64,000 nt of DNA from CPC320 sp002684375 (GCA_965662545.1 CBFIHZ010000003.1:62001-126000); one strand, 5' to 3'. Shown: positions 42,424 to 52,158, numbered from the stretch's first letter. The notes: generated by a model from the letters alone, not told the origin. A program made the numbers and translations.

Positions 42424-42444
42424 TTTAGTTTATCTTAAACTAAA
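42424..42444. promoter_or_regulatory. Operator-like palindrome upstream of yejA
   Basis: TTTAGTTTA and TAAACTAAA form a perfect 9-bp inverted repeat with a TCT centre, ending 42 nt before the yejA ATG. Two AAATTGT direct repeats follow at about 42452 and 42462. It is AT-rich and lacks a terminator-like T-run, which suits a dimeric repressor site. The regulator is unknown. Confidence 0.6.
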
Positions 42445-42486
42445 CCATCTTAAATTGTTTCAAATTGTCTGGATCGGAGTCTGGTG

Positions 42487-44400
42487 ATGCGCAGTAAACA
42501 AACTAACTCAGGAAAGCGTGTGGCACAAACTGCCCCTTTGGTGGGCTGGCGGTTTTTGGGTTTGCTGGGATTTAGTCTGATCGCGGTGCTGTGGCTGGGC
42601 AAAAGTACCTTTGCGGCAGATAAGATCATTAAGTCACATGGAATCTCAAGTTTTGGTGAGCTGAAATACCCTGCCGATTTTCCGCATTTTGATTATGTGA
42701 ACCCGGATGCGCCGAAAGGTGGCGAGTTTACAACGTGGGGATTCGGCACATTCGACAGCCTCACCCCCTATATTCTCAAGGGTAACGCTGGGTCGCTTGC
42801 AACCGTGTTTTTTGATAGTTTGATGACGGGAAATTCCGATGAGCCTGACTCAATGTACGGTTTGGTTGCCCATACGGTGGAATATCCTGAAAATCGCAGT
42901 TGGGTGATTTTTCACATGCGCCCTGAAGCCCGGTTCGCAGACGGTACGCCATTGACCGCTGAGGATGTGGTGTTCAGTTATAATGTGTTGCTGGAAAAAG
43001 GCCGTCCGACCTTTAAGGTGACTTTCGAGCATTTTGACAAGGTGGAAGCGCTGGACACCCATCGGGTGAAGTTTTCATTCAATCCCGAGGGCCCTTTGCG
43101 CGAACTGTTGATGACTGCAGGGGGCTTGCCGATTTTCTCCAAGGCCTATTACGACGACCGCGATTTTGCCGAAGCCACGCTTGAGCCGCCGCTGGGGTCT
43201 GGTGAATATGAATTGCTGTCTGTCGATGCCGGTCGCAGCGTTGCCTATAAGCGTCGGCCCGATTACTGGGGTAAGGATTTGCCGGTGAATGTCGGCACCA
43301 ATAATTTCGACGTTCTCAAGGTTGAGTATTTTGCTGATTACACCACCGCATTTGAAGCATTTAAAGGTGGTGCCTATACCTATCGTGAGGAATATATGTC
43401 CAAGCTCTGGGCGACCTCTTATGAGTTTCCTGCGGTTGAGAAAGGCTGGGTCAAACTTGAAAACCTGCCCGACGGACGCCCGGCGGGGACTCAAGGGTTT
43501 TGGTTTAACCTGCGCAGGGAAAAGTTTAGCGACCCGCGTGTGCGAGAAGCGATTGGTATGGCGTTTAACTTTGAGTGGTCCAACGAAAGTCTGTTTTATG
43601 GTATTTATAGCCGTACCGACAGCTTTTGGGAAAATTCAGCGACGCTGCAGGCCGAGGGGATGCCGTCTGAGGCTGAATTGGAATTGCTTGAACCGTTGCG
43701 CGCTCAGCTTCCCACAGCGGTCTTTGATGCACCAGCCTATGTGCCGTTAGTGTCTAAACCTGATCAAGTTGGGGACCGCAAGGCCCTGCGCAAGGCGGGA
43801 AAACTGCTTGATGCCGCAGGTTGGACGGTGGGAGATGATGGCATTCGCGTCAATGCTGACGGCGTGCAGTTGACGCTGGATGTAATGAATGACAGCCCCT
43901 CTTTTGAACGCATTATCAATCCGTATATCGAAAACCTCAAACGGCTTGGGGTGGCGGCGACCACCACGCGGGTGGATTCTGCTGAGGCACAAGAGCGTGA
44001 GAAGAACTTTGACTATGATATGGTCGTGCAGCGCTATGCCATGTCGTCGACCCCGGGCAATGAGTTGCGCGGTATCTTCGGATCAGAGACAGTGGATGTT
44101 GCCGGCTCAGCCAATCGGGCCGGGCTTGCGCATCCGGGTGTGGATGCGTTGATCCGCCATATTGCCGAAGCTGAATCCCGCGCCGATCTGACCACGGCTG
44201 TCAATGCGCTCGACCGGGTGCTGCGGGCGTTGCATATCTGGGTGCCGCAATGGTACAAACCCGTACATAACATTGCGTATTTTGATATGTATGAACGTCC
44301 CTATACCGACACCCCGCCACTTTATTCGATGGGTGAGATGTCGATCTGGTGGTATAATCCAGCAAAGGCTCAAGCCTTGAAAGACGCAGGCGCATTTTGA
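42487..44400 (+). CDS. yejA: Peptide ABC transporter, periplasmic binding protein (YejA-like)
   Basis: This 637-residue SBP family 5 protein captures peptides for the YejBEF permease (microcin C or oligopeptides in E. coli). It has a signal sequence ending near TFAADK, then ISSFGELKYPADFPHFDYVNPDAPKG, typical of YejA. GTG 42484 is also possible; the ATG at 42487 has CGGAG at 7 nt. It begins a compact yejABEF operon preceded by an operator-like palindrome. Confidence 0.93.
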   Translation: MRSKQTNSGKRVAQTAPLVGWRFLGLLGFSLIAVLWLGKSTFAADKIIKSHGISSFGELKYPADFPHFDYVNPDAPKGGEFTTWGFGTFDSLTPYILKGNAGSLATVFFDSLMTGNSDEPDSMYGLVAHTVEYPENRSWVIFHMRPEARFADGTPLTAEDVVFSYNVLLEKGRPTFKVTFEHFDKVEALDTHRVKFSFNPEGPLRELLMTAGGLPIFSKAYYDDRDFAEATLEPPLGSGEYELLSVDAGRSVAYKRRPDYWGKDLPVNVGTNNFDVLKVEYFADYTTAFEAFKGGAYTYREEYMSKLWATSYEFPAVEKGWVKLENLPDGRPAGTQGFWFNLRREKFSDPRVREAIGMAFNFEWSNESLFYGIYSRTDSFWENSATLQAEGMPSEAELELLEPLRAQLPTAVFDAPAYVPLVSKPDQVGDRKALRKAGKLLDAAGWTVGDDGIRVNADGVQLTLDVMNDSPSFERIINPYIENLKRLGVAATTTRVDSAEAQEREKNFDYDMVVQRYAMSSTPGNELRGIFGSETVDVAGSANRAGLAHPGVDALIRHIAEAESRADLTTAVNALDRVLRALHIWVPQWYKPVHNIAYFDMYERPYTDTPPLYSMGEMSIWWYNPAKAQALKDAGAF

Positions 44401-44415
44401 GGCAGGGCCACTAGC

Positions 44416-45495
44416 ATGGGCGCATATATCCTTCGTAGATTGGCGCTGATCATTCCCACATTACTGGGGATCATGGTGATCAATTTTGCCCTCGTGCAAT
44501 TTGTGCCCGGCGGCCCGATCGAGCAGATCATTGCTCAGATCGAAGGCGGAGGTGATGTGTTTGAGGGAATCGCTGGTGGCGGGGCTGCCGAAACGGCGGC
44601 AGCCACTTCCGAAGACTATGTTGGCGGGCGTGGCCTGCCGCCAGAATTTATCGCACAGCTGGAAGCCGAGTTCGGCTTTGACAAACCGCCGCTTGAGCGG
44701 TTTTTGCACATGATGTGGAATTACATGCAGCTGGATTTCGGTGAGAGTTATTTTAGGTCGGTCAGCGTTATTGATCTGGTGCTGGAGAAGATGCCGGTCT
44801 CAATCACCTTGGGCCTTTGGTCGACGCTGATTGCCTATATGGTGTCCATCCCGCTGGGCATCCGCAAAGCGGTGCGCGACGGCAGTAAATTTGACACGTG
44901 GACCAGCGGATTGATTATTGTTGGCTATGCGATTCCGGGATTTTTGTTCGCCATTCTACTTTTGGTGCTGTTCGCCGGCGGATCCTATTATCAAATATTC
45001 CCGCTGCGCGGCCTGACGTCGGAAAATTGGTCTGACTTGGGCTTTTTTGCTAAAATTGCCGATTATTTCTGGCATATAGCGCTGCCGGTGCTGGCTTCGA
45101 CAATTGCGGCCTTTGCCACTTTGACCTTGTTGACGAAGAACAGCTTTCTCGACGAGATCAAAAAGCAATATGTCATGACTGCCCGCGCCAAAGGGCTGTC
45201 TGAAGGCCGGGTGCTTTATGGTCACGTGTTTCGCAATGCCATGCTGATCGTGATCGCAGGGTTCCCAGCGGTGTTTATCGGGGTATTTTTTGGCGGCTCG
45301 CTGATCATTGAGACGATATTTTCGCTAGATGGTCTTGGGCGACTTGGTTTTGAGGCGGCCGTTGCGCGTGATTATCCAGTGATCTTCGGTACTTTATTTG
45401 TCTTTGGCCTCATGGGACTTCTTGTGGGGATAATATCGGATCTGATGTATGTTTTTATTGATCCGCGGATCGATTTTGAAAGTCGGCAGGGATAA
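44416..45495 (+). CDS. yejB: Peptide ABC transporter permease YejB
   Basis: This 359-residue inner-membrane permease of the DppB/OppB type has about six membrane segments. The first is MGAYILRRLALIIPTLLGIM, and a periplasmic glycine-rich insert follows. The cytoplasmic ABC-coupling (EAA) loop includes TARAKGLSEGRVLYGHVFRN. Its TAA overlaps the yejE ATG by one base. Confidence 0.94.
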   Translation: MGAYILRRLALIIPTLLGIMVINFALVQFVPGGPIEQIIAQIEGGGDVFEGIAGGGAAETAAATSEDYVGGRGLPPEFIAQLEAEFGFDKPPLERFLHMMWNYMQLDFGESYFRSVSVIDLVLEKMPVSITLGLWSTLIAYMVSIPLGIRKAVRDGSKFDTWTSGLIIVGYAIPGFLFAILLLVLFAGGSYYQIFPLRGLTSENWSDLGFFAKIADYFWHIALPVLASTIAAFATLTLLTKNSFLDEIKKQYVMTARAKGLSEGRVLYGHVFRNAMLIVIAGFPAVFIGVFFGGSLIIETIFSLDGLGRLGFEAAVARDYPVIFGTLFVFGLMGLLVGIISDLMYVFIDPRIDFESRQG

Positions 45496-46622
45496 TGGGA
45501 TTAATGTCGTTCGCACTGTCGCCGCTCAATCAGCGTCGCTGGAATAATTTCAAAAGTAACCGTCGGGCATTCTGGTCGTTGGTGGTGTTTTCCGTCCTGT
45601 TTGGCTTGTCGCTGTTTGCCGAATTTATCGCCAATGACAAACCTATTTTGGTACAGTATCGCGGCGAGTATTATGCGCCGATTTTTCAGTTTTACCCTGA
45701 GACAGCTTTTGGTGGCGATTTCAAAACTGAGGCGGTGTATCGCGACCCGGAGGTCAAATGCCTGATCCGGTCCGGTGGGATTGAAGATTGCTTTGACGAT
45801 CCAGACGGTATTATCGCAGCTATCGACGCCGGTGGCTTTGGCATCGGGGACGACGGCTTTCACAAGGGCTGGGCGCTGTGGCCGGTGATTCCCTATTCGT
45901 TTACCACGCCCGTGGACCGGCCCGGAGCGGCCCCGCTGCCGCCAAATTCTCAAAACTGGCTTGGCACAGATGATACCAAACGCGATGTGGTGGCGCGAGT
46001 GATCTATGGGTTTCGGTTGTCGATTGTGTTTACCCTGATTGTAACGACTTGCGCATCCTTGATTGGCATTGCTGCCGGCGCGGCGCAGGGGTATTTTGGT
46101 GGACGTCTGGATTTGATCTTTCAGCGGGTGATTGAAATCTGGGGGGCGACGCCGTCGCTTTATATTATCATCATACTGTTTGCGATACTGGGGCGGGGCT
46201 TTTGGCTTCTGGTGTTTTTGATGGTGCTGTTTGGCTGGACGGCGCTGGTCGGTGTTGTGCGGGCCGAGTTTCTGCGCGCCCGCAATCTGGAATATGTGCG
46301 TGCAGCTCGGGCGCTGGGCGTGTCTAACCTGACGATCATGTTTCGCCATATGCTGCCCAACGCAATGGTGGCTACGCTGACCATGCTGCCCTTTATCGTG
46401 ACTGGAACGATCAGCACTTTGGCCAGTCTTGATTTTCTGGGCTTTGGGCTGCCGTCTTCGGCGCCAAGTCTGGGTGAATTGACCCTGCAGGCAAAACAAA
46501 ACCTGCAAGCACCATGGCTGGCTTTTACCGCGTTTTTCACCTTTGCCATTATGCTGTCATTGCTGGTGTTTATTTTTGAGGGTGTGCGCGACGCGTTCGA
46601 TCCCAGAAAGACCTTCCAATGA
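45495..46622 (+). CDS. yejE: Peptide ABC transporter permease YejE
   Basis: This 375-residue DppC/OppC-type permease has the long periplasmic insert of YejE after the first membrane segment, with LFAEFIANDKPILVQYRGEY. NWLGTDDTKRDVVARVIYG is the family marker. The ABC-coupling loop contains AARALGVSNLTIMFRHMLPN. It overlaps yejB by one base and yejF by four. Confidence 0.94.
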   Translation: MGLMSFALSPLNQRRWNNFKSNRRAFWSLVVFSVLFGLSLFAEFIANDKPILVQYRGEYYAPIFQFYPETAFGGDFKTEAVYRDPEVKCLIRSGGIEDCFDDPDGIIAAIDAGGFGIGDDGFHKGWALWPVIPYSFTTPVDRPGAAPLPPNSQNWLGTDDTKRDVVARVIYGFRLSIVFTLIVTTCASLIGIAAGAAQGYFGGRLDLIFQRVIEIWGATPSLYIIIILFAILGRGFWLLVFLMVLFGWTALVGVVRAEFLRARNLEYVRAARALGVSNLTIMFRHMLPNAMVATLTMLPFIVTGTISTLASLDFLGFGLPSSAPSLGELTLQAKQNLQAPWLAFTAFFTFAIMLSLLVFIFEGVRDAFDPRKTFQ

Positions 46623-48223
46623 GCGCGTTGTTACAGGTCGAAAATCTTTCTGTCTCGTTTCGCCAAGAGGGACGTTTGACACCCGCAGTGCGCAATATCT
46701 CATTTTCGCTCAATCGCGGCGAAACCGTGGCTTTGGTCGGCGAAAGCGGTTCGGGTAAATCTGTGTCGGCGCTGTCAACGGTCTCTTTACTGGGTGATAG
46801 CGCGGTCGTCTCTGGCTCGGTCAAATATGCTGGGCAGCAGATGATCGGTGCCGATGAGGGGCAGCTGCGTCAGGTACGTGGCAATGACATAAGCTTTATT
46901 TTTCAAGAGCCGATGACGTCGCTCAATCCGCTGCACACGATTGAGCGGCAACTGAGCGAAAGCCTGACCTTGCATCAGGGCTTGGTTGGCGCCAAGGCGC
47001 GGGCGCTGATCTTAGAGCTGTTGACCAAGGTTGGTATCCGGGATCCCGAAACCCGGCTTGGGGCCTATCCTCATCAGCTCTCAGGGGGACAGCGGCAGCG
47101 CATTATGATTGCCATGGCTCTTGCCAACCAACCTGATGTTTTGATTGCCGATGAGCCGACAACGGCTCTGGATGTGACGATTCAAGCCCAAATTTTAGAG
47201 TTACTGGCCGAATTGAAAGCCTCAGAGGGGATGGGTCTTTTATTCATAACCCATGATCTGGCGATTGTGCGGCGGATTGCTGATCGGGTTTGTGTTATGA
47301 AAGACGGCGAGATCGTTGAGACCGGCAGCACGGCAGAGATTTTTGCAAATCCGCAACACCCCTATACGCAAAAGCTGTTGAATGCTGCTCCTAGCGGGCG
47401 GCCAAGTCCGGTGGCAGATACGGCCCCGGTTGTGGTTAAAACCGATCACTTGAAGATTTGGTTTCCGATCCAGCGCGGCTTGCTAAAGCGTACGGTGGGC
47501 CATGTGAAGGCGGTAAACGATCTGACGCTGTCGGTGCAGGCGGGGGAAACTCTTGGCATCGTCGGTGAAAGTGGTTCGGGTAAAACCACTGCGGCGCTGG
47601 CGATTATGCGATTGATCCAGTTGGAGGGTAGGGTGACGTTTTTAGGTCAGGCGATCGAGAAAATGTCGGGTCGGGCCCTGCGACGGCTGCGCGGTGATAT
47701 GCAAATTGTATTTCAGGATCCCTTTGGATCTCTGTCGCCTAGGATGACCTGTGCGCAGATCATCGCCGAGGGTCTTGAGGTGCACGGTACATCCGATTTG
47801 GGTCCGTTGCGCGATATGGTGGCTGAGGTGATGCTTGAGGTTGGGCTTGATCCCGCTGTGATGGATCGGTACCCGCATGAGTTTTCCGGTGGTCAGAGGC
47901 AGCGGATCGCGATTGCGCGCGCGATGATCCTGCGTCCTAAGCTGGTGGTTCTAGACGAGCCGACAAGCGCGCTGGATATGACGGTACAGGTGCAGATTGT
48001 CGCTTTGTTACGCGATCTACAGAAAAAATATGGACTGGCCTATTTGTTTATCAGCCACGATCTAAAGGTGATCCGGGCGATGTCACACAAGGTTATGGTG
48101 ATGCGACAGGGCGATGTTGTAGAAAGCGGATTGGTCGATGACATATTTGAAAACCCGCAGCATGGCTATACCCGGCAATTGTTGGGTGCGGCGCTTGATC
48201 TGGATCAGATGGTAAAGGCTTAA
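46619..48223 (+). CDS. yejF: Peptide ABC transporter ATPase YejF (two fused NBDs)
   Basis: This 534-residue protein has two complete nucleotide-binding domains. First: GESGSGKS, LSGGQRQR, LIADEPTTALD. Second: GESGSGKTT, FSGGQRQR, VVLDEPTSALD. Such fused ATPases power the YejBE channel. It begins 4 nt inside yejE. The gene ends 25 nt before the convergent D,D-carboxypeptidase. Confidence 0.95.
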   Translation: MSALLQVENLSVSFRQEGRLTPAVRNISFSLNRGETVALVGESGSGKSVSALSTVSLLGDSAVVSGSVKYAGQQMIGADEGQLRQVRGNDISFIFQEPMTSLNPLHTIERQLSESLTLHQGLVGAKARALILELLTKVGIRDPETRLGAYPHQLSGGQRQRIMIAMALANQPDVLIADEPTTALDVTIQAQILELLAELKASEGMGLLFITHDLAIVRRIADRVCVMKDGEIVETGSTAEIFANPQHPYTQKLLNAAPSGRPSPVADTAPVVVKTDHLKIWFPIQRGLLKRTVGHVKAVNDLTLSVQAGETLGIVGESGSGKTTAALAIMRLIQLEGRVTFLGQAIEKMSGRALRRLRGDMQIVFQDPFGSLSPRMTCAQIIAEGLEVHGTSDLGPLRDMVAEVMLEVGLDPAVMDRYPHEFSGGQRQRIAIARAMILRPKLVVLDEPTSALDMTVQVQIVALLRDLQKKYGLAYLFISHDLKVIRAMSHKVMVMRQGDVVESGLVDDIFENPQHGYTRQLLGAALDLDQMVKA

Positions 48224-48248
48224 TCGCAGAGGCTTTGTGTCGGGATAC

Positions 48249-49685
48249 TTAGCCCGGACCGATAGTTGAGCAGGTTTGCTTGCGTGCGGCTAAACGCCGA
48301 CAGGCCAATGCTGCCGCATCGCGGGTCATCCCATAGAAATTTGCATCAAACCCGGTTTGTTTTGCGACAACCTTACGCAAACTGCCCTCTAGGGTTCCCA
48401 GTTCGGACAACACCGTGCGCAGCAATACGGCCTCGGCGTCGCCTCGGCTACGGTAGTTCCCGACATTGATGCCCCAGTGGCGCCCTCCCGATGTCGATAT
48501 GCGTGTTACCACTTCGAGCACAATTGGGTCGTCGTCGCTTGAGTTCTCGGCAAGCCCGGTATGATCTGTGTTGTTATACATGTTGAGCGGTGCTGTTTTA
48601 CCGGATGAATTACCGGCATACATACTGGCTATGTCTTGCACAGAGCTTTCGAGTGTATCGGGCATTTGCACCGATGTAACCGCTGCTAATATCGTATCCT
48701 GCATTGTATCTTTGCCGCCGCCACCCAGTCCAAATGGCCGCAGTTTTGGGCGCAGGCTGGTTTTTACTGCTGTGACCGTACGGTGGCTGATACCGGCATG
48801 ACCGTCTACTTTGCCAGGATTGGGATAGGCGGGCCGTCTGGGTTTAATCACGGCAACATTGGTCGGCGCACGCTTGAAGCCCATATTTAACAATTCAGCC
48901 ACTCTGGCATTGCGAGACGAAGTAGAGCGCCCACCAAATACCGTGGCAATGATCCGTTCCTTGCCGCGTTCTGCCGAGGCCACCAGATTGAACCCTGCCG
49001 CCTGTGTGTAGCCGGTTTTGATGCCATCGGCGCCTTTATAATTGGCCAAAAGCCGGCGGTTGGTGTTGGCAATCTTGCGTTTGCCGATGGTTGTTGTCCG
49101 TCGAGAAAACAGATTGTAGTATTGGTTATAATCATACAGCAGGTGACGACCGAGAATGGTCATATCGTGGGCTGTGGACAGATGCCCCTTTTGTGTCAGG
49201 CCGTGCGCATTTTTAAATGTTGTTCGGGTCATCCCCAGTCGTTTTGCAGTCCGCGTCATGCGGTTGGCAAAAGCCTCTTCCGAGCCGGATATTGCTTCCC
49301 CTAGTGCGGTTGCGGCGTCATTGGCCGATTTTACTGCGGCCGCGCGGATCAGATAGCGTAGTTTGATTTTCTGACCGGCTTTCAAGCCCAGCTTGGAGGG
49401 CGGCTCTCTGGAGGCGTTGCGCGAGATTTTTACCAGCGTGTCTTCCGTGATTTCGCCATGACGAATGGCTTCAAACACGACATACAACGTCATCATTTTC
49501 GTAAGCGATGCCGGGTGCAATCGTGTATTGGCATTGCGAGAATGCAATATCTTTCCCGACCGTGCATCCATCACCACCGCCGCGTAGGGCGCTGACATCA
49601 CCGAAATTGGAACAATCACCAACAGCCAGACAGCCGTTGCCAAAAATAGCCCTCTTCGGGCCAGCAATATCTGCCGTACCTTCAC
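48249..49685 (-). CDS. D-alanyl-D-alanine carboxypeptidase (PBP5/6 family) with C-terminal SPOR-like region
   Basis: It trims the terminal D-Ala from peptidoglycan pentapeptides in the periplasm. The 478-residue protein has a signal/anchor, SLTK at 60-63, SAN at 120-122 and KTG at 223-225, the three penicillin-binding motifs. After a variable linker, the last 90 residues (HWGINVGNYRSRGDAEAVL...) resemble a SPOR peptidoglycan-binding domain rather than the usual amphipathic anchor. This combination points to a septum-targeted enzyme. Confidence 0.92.
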   Translation of the reverse strand: MKVRQILLARRGLFLATAVWLLVIVPISVMSAPYAAVVMDARSGKILHSRNANTRLHPASLTKMMTLYVVFEAIRHGEITEDTLVKISRNASREPPSKLGLKAGQKIKLRYLIRAAAVKSANDAATALGEAISGSEEAFANRMTRTAKRLGMTRTTFKNAHGLTQKGHLSTAHDMTILGRHLLYDYNQYYNLFSRRTTTIGKRKIANTNRRLLANYKGADGIKTGYTQAAGFNLVASAERGKERIIATVFGGRSTSSRNARVAELLNMGFKRAPTNVAVIKPRRPAYPNPGKVDGHAGISHRTVTAVKTSLRPKLRPFGLGGGGKDTMQDTILAAVTSVQMPDTLESSVQDIASMYAGNSSGKTAPLNMYNNTDHTGLAENSSDDDPIVLEVVTRISTSGGRHWGINVGNYRSRGDAEAVLLRTVLSELGTLEGSLRKVVAKQTGFDANFYGMTRDAAALACRRLAARKQTCSTIGPG

Positions 49686-49978
49686 ATGACCTGCCTTTTT
49701 CTGCCTCTGGTCGCTGATTTTTCAGCAACTCATTTATTTGTTAATAGGATATCACAAAAAGGGTGCGGAATAAAGTATTGATTTCAATGATAGAGATTGT
49801 GTTTTCAGAGGGGCGTATTCCAGCCTTTGCCAATTGACGTATCGGGATGTTTTGGCGGGTGTATTGGTCAATTTTAATTAAGTTTGTTGACAGAATTCGC
49901 ACAGGCCTCTTTTCACCTTGCCTGCGACCTCTATATAGCTGAAGACACTGCAAACAGTAACACGGACGCTCTGGTGCT
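49686..49978. promoter_or_regulatory. Divergent intergenic region, D,D-carboxypeptidase / clpS
   Basis: 293 bases hold the promoters for both genes. On the plus strand a TTGACA lies at 49887-49892, and a CTATATAG at 49931-49938 could be a -10 for another promoter; their spacing to each other is too long for one promoter. No coding frame was accepted here. Confidence 0.35.
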
Positions 49979-50317
49979 ATGATAACCCGCCCTTTTCATA
50001 TGTCTGATGATCCCGATGATATTGGCGAGAGTGATCTTGCTGTCAAACCTCGGTCAAAATCCAAGCGACCTCCTCTTTATAAAGTTATGATTTTGAACGA
50101 CGATTACACCCCTATGGAATTCGTTGTGCATGTTCTCGAACGTTTTTTTGGCATGAGCAGCGCACAGGCGTTTGAGATTATGCTCACGGTGCATAAAAAA
50201 GGGCTGGCTGTGGTGGGTGTGTTCAGCCATGAGATTGCCGAGACGAAAGTAACACAAGTAATGGACTTTGCCCGTCGGCATGAACACCCGCTGCAATGTA
50301 CGATGGAAAAGGAATAG
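49979..50317 (+). CDS. clpS: ATP-dependent Clp protease adaptor ClpS
   Basis: ClpS delivers N-end-rule substrates to ClpAP. The 112-residue protein has the core YKVMILNDDYTPMEFVVHVL, with the DD and M residues of the substrate pocket, and HKKGLAVVGVFSHEIAETK. An ATG at 50000 (MSDDPDD) is an alternative start; neither has a strong ribosome binding site. The flexible acidic N-terminus fits the family. clpA is not in the window. Confidence 0.94.
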   Translation: MITRPFHMSDDPDDIGESDLAVKPRSKSKRPPLYKVMILNDDYTPMEFVVHVLERFFGMSSAQAFEIMLTVHKKGLAVVGVFSHEIAETKVTQVMDFARRHEHPLQCTMEKE

Positions 50318-50324
50318 ACTGCAG

Positions 50325-51320
50325 TTGGCTGGATCCCGTTTAAGTGTCGCATTGGACGATGGAGGGCTGGAACTGCCTGCCGTTGGTCGCCTTGCCATCT
50401 TCGCACCTGACGCAGATTTCGATTTATCGGCGTTGGCACAGGACCAATTGGAAATTGTGCAAAGCTTTCATCCCGATCACGCGTCATACAATGCGCGGGG
50501 ATATAGCTGTGTCACCGAATGTGGTACAGATTATGCGGCCAGTTTGGTGTGTCTACCGCGCAGTAAGCGTCAGGCTCGGGCCTTGATCGCTAGTGCTGAG
50601 GCGGCGACGCCAAACGGCATACTCATTGTTGATGGTCAAAAGGTCAGCGGCGTTGAATCGGTTTTGCGCGAAATGCGCGTCCGCGTGCCGATCGCAGGTA
50701 CAATATCAAAGTCCCATGGAAAACTGTTTTGGTTTAAGGTCGATGGTTGTTGTTTCAGCGATTGGGCTCAACCCGGTATGACGGTAAACAGCGACGGGTT
50801 TTTGACGGTCCCGGGGATTTTTTCTGCCGATGCGGTTGATCCTGCCTCGGCGCTGTTGGCCACTCATTTGCCGCCAAAACTGGGACGTGTTGTGGCAGAT
50901 CTGGGGGCGGGTTGGGGATATTTGGCGACCCAAATTCTTACCCGAGAGAGCGTTGAGGCTGTTCATTTGATCGAAGCGGAGCAGATGGCGCTGGATTGTT
51001 CTCGTCGCAATGTCGAGGATCCTCGGGCTTTTTTCCACTGGGCAGATGGCACCAGCTGGCGCCCGTCATATGCGGTCGATACCGTGGTGATGAACCCGCC
51101 GTTTCATGTCGGCCGGCGTGGCGACCCAGCGCTTGGGCAGTCGTTTATTGCCACTGCAGCTGCGATATTGGGCAATTCTGGTCACCTGTGGATGGTGGCC
51201 AACCGTCATTTGCCTTATGAGACCGCCCTGAACAGTCTTTTCGTTAAGGTCGAAGAACCTTTTGGCACGTCGAAATTCAAAGTCCTGCACGCCCAGCGGC
51301 CATCTCGCCTTAAGCGCTGA
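50325..51320 (+). CDS. RsmC/RlmG-like rRNA guanine-N2 methyltransferase
   Basis: This class I SAM methyltransferase is about 331 residues with two tandem fold units: an N-terminal degenerate one and a C-terminal catalytic one. VVADLGAGWGYLATQIL is SAM motif I and VVMNPPFHVGR motif IV (NPPFH, typical of RsmC, which makes m2G1207 in 16S rRNA). The start is uncertain. The TTG at 50325 after AAAAGGAA avoids overlap with clpS; an ATG at 50280 inside clpS is the alternative. Confidence 0.82.
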   Translation: MAGSRLSVALDDGGLELPAVGRLAIFAPDADFDLSALAQDQLEIVQSFHPDHASYNARGYSCVTECGTDYAASLVCLPRSKRQARALIASAEAATPNGILIVDGQKVSGVESVLREMRVRVPIAGTISKSHGKLFWFKVDGCCFSDWAQPGMTVNSDGFLTVPGIFSADAVDPASALLATHLPPKLGRVVADLGAGWGYLATQILTRESVEAVHLIEAEQMALDCSRRNVEDPRAFFHWADGTSWRPSYAVDTVVMNPPFHVGRRGDPALGQSFIATAAAILGNSGHLWMVANRHLPYETALNSLFVKVEEPFGTSKFKVLHAQRPSRLKR

Positions 51321-51357
51321 AATCATATAATCTCAAGTCAGAATCAGGAGGCATGCT

Positions 51358-52158
51358 ATGTCCTTTTCAATCGAAGGCAAGACTGCGATCGTCACCGGAG
51401 GTGCAAACGGCGTTGGCTGTGCGATTGGCCGTCACTTTGCCGATCAAGGCGCGAATGTCATGTTTGTCGACATGGATGAAGACGGTTTGGTCAACGAATT
51501 GGGCGCGGCCAAGGATGAGGGCAATGTGCGCTACTTCGCGGGGGATCTTCGCGAAAAACTGACGATGGCCAACCTGCTTTCCGCGACGATCGACCATTTC
51601 GATCAGGTTGATATTCTGGTTAATGCCTGTCGGCAGGTGATGGTGACCGATCCGCTTGGCGTCGATGATGATACGACAGAGACGATGTTGCAGCAAAATC
51701 TGCTCAACAGTTTGCGTCTGTCGCAATTGGTGGCGCGCCGGATGATCAAACAAGCCGCCGGTAATGTTGAGAGCCAGATTGGATCCATCATCAACCTGTC
51801 TTCGATCGCAGCGCGGCGTGCACATCCTGATTTGATGGCCTATTCAATTGCCACGGCAGCCTCTGATCAGATGACGCGGTCTCTGGCTGTGGCATTGGCT
51901 CCGCATAAGATTCGTGTTAACGCCGTTGCTTTTGGGTCGGTGATGTCCGCCAGCTTGCAAGAAACACTGAAAGAAAATGCGGATTTCCGCGGTGATATTG
52001 AAGATCACACGCCCCTACAGCGAATAGCCTCGCCGAACGAACTGGCGGCCGCGGTACAATATCTTGCCTCGGATTGGTCAGGCTTTATGACGGGCCAGAT
52101 CATGACATTGGATGGCGGCCGCACTTTGATAGATCCGGTCGCAGCGCCGGCACACTAG
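51358..52158 (+). CDS. SDR-family protein lacking the catalytic lysine
   Basis: This 266-residue short-chain dehydrogenase fold protein has a good cofactor motif, TGGANGVG (residues 13-20). The usual NNAG is NACR at 89-92, and the YxxxK site reads YSIAT, with Thr 166 where Lys should be; the upstream serine (INLSS) remains. It is probably catalytically changed or inactive, yet the frame is intact and well translated (AGGAGG before the ATG). It lies between an rRNA methyltransferase gene and hemF. Its role is unknown. Confidence 0.88.
   Translation: MSFSIEGKTAIVTGGANGVGCAIGRHFADQGANVMFVDMDEDGLVNELGAAKDEGNVRYFAGDLREKLTMANLLSATIDHFDQVDILVNACRQVMVTDPLGVDDDTTETMLQQNLLNSLRLSQLVARRMIKQAAGNVESQIGSIINLSSIAARRAHPDLMAYSIATAASDQMTRSLAVALAPHKIRVNAVAFGSVMSASLQETLKENADFRGDIEDHTPLQRIASPNELAAAVQYLASDWSGFMTGQIMTLDGGRTLIDPVAAPAH

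Noticed and set aside
42424..42444. Irr box (iron control element) upstream of yejA
   Set aside because: The outer TTTAG/CTAAA match, but the inner bases and total length differ from the Irr consensus as I know it.
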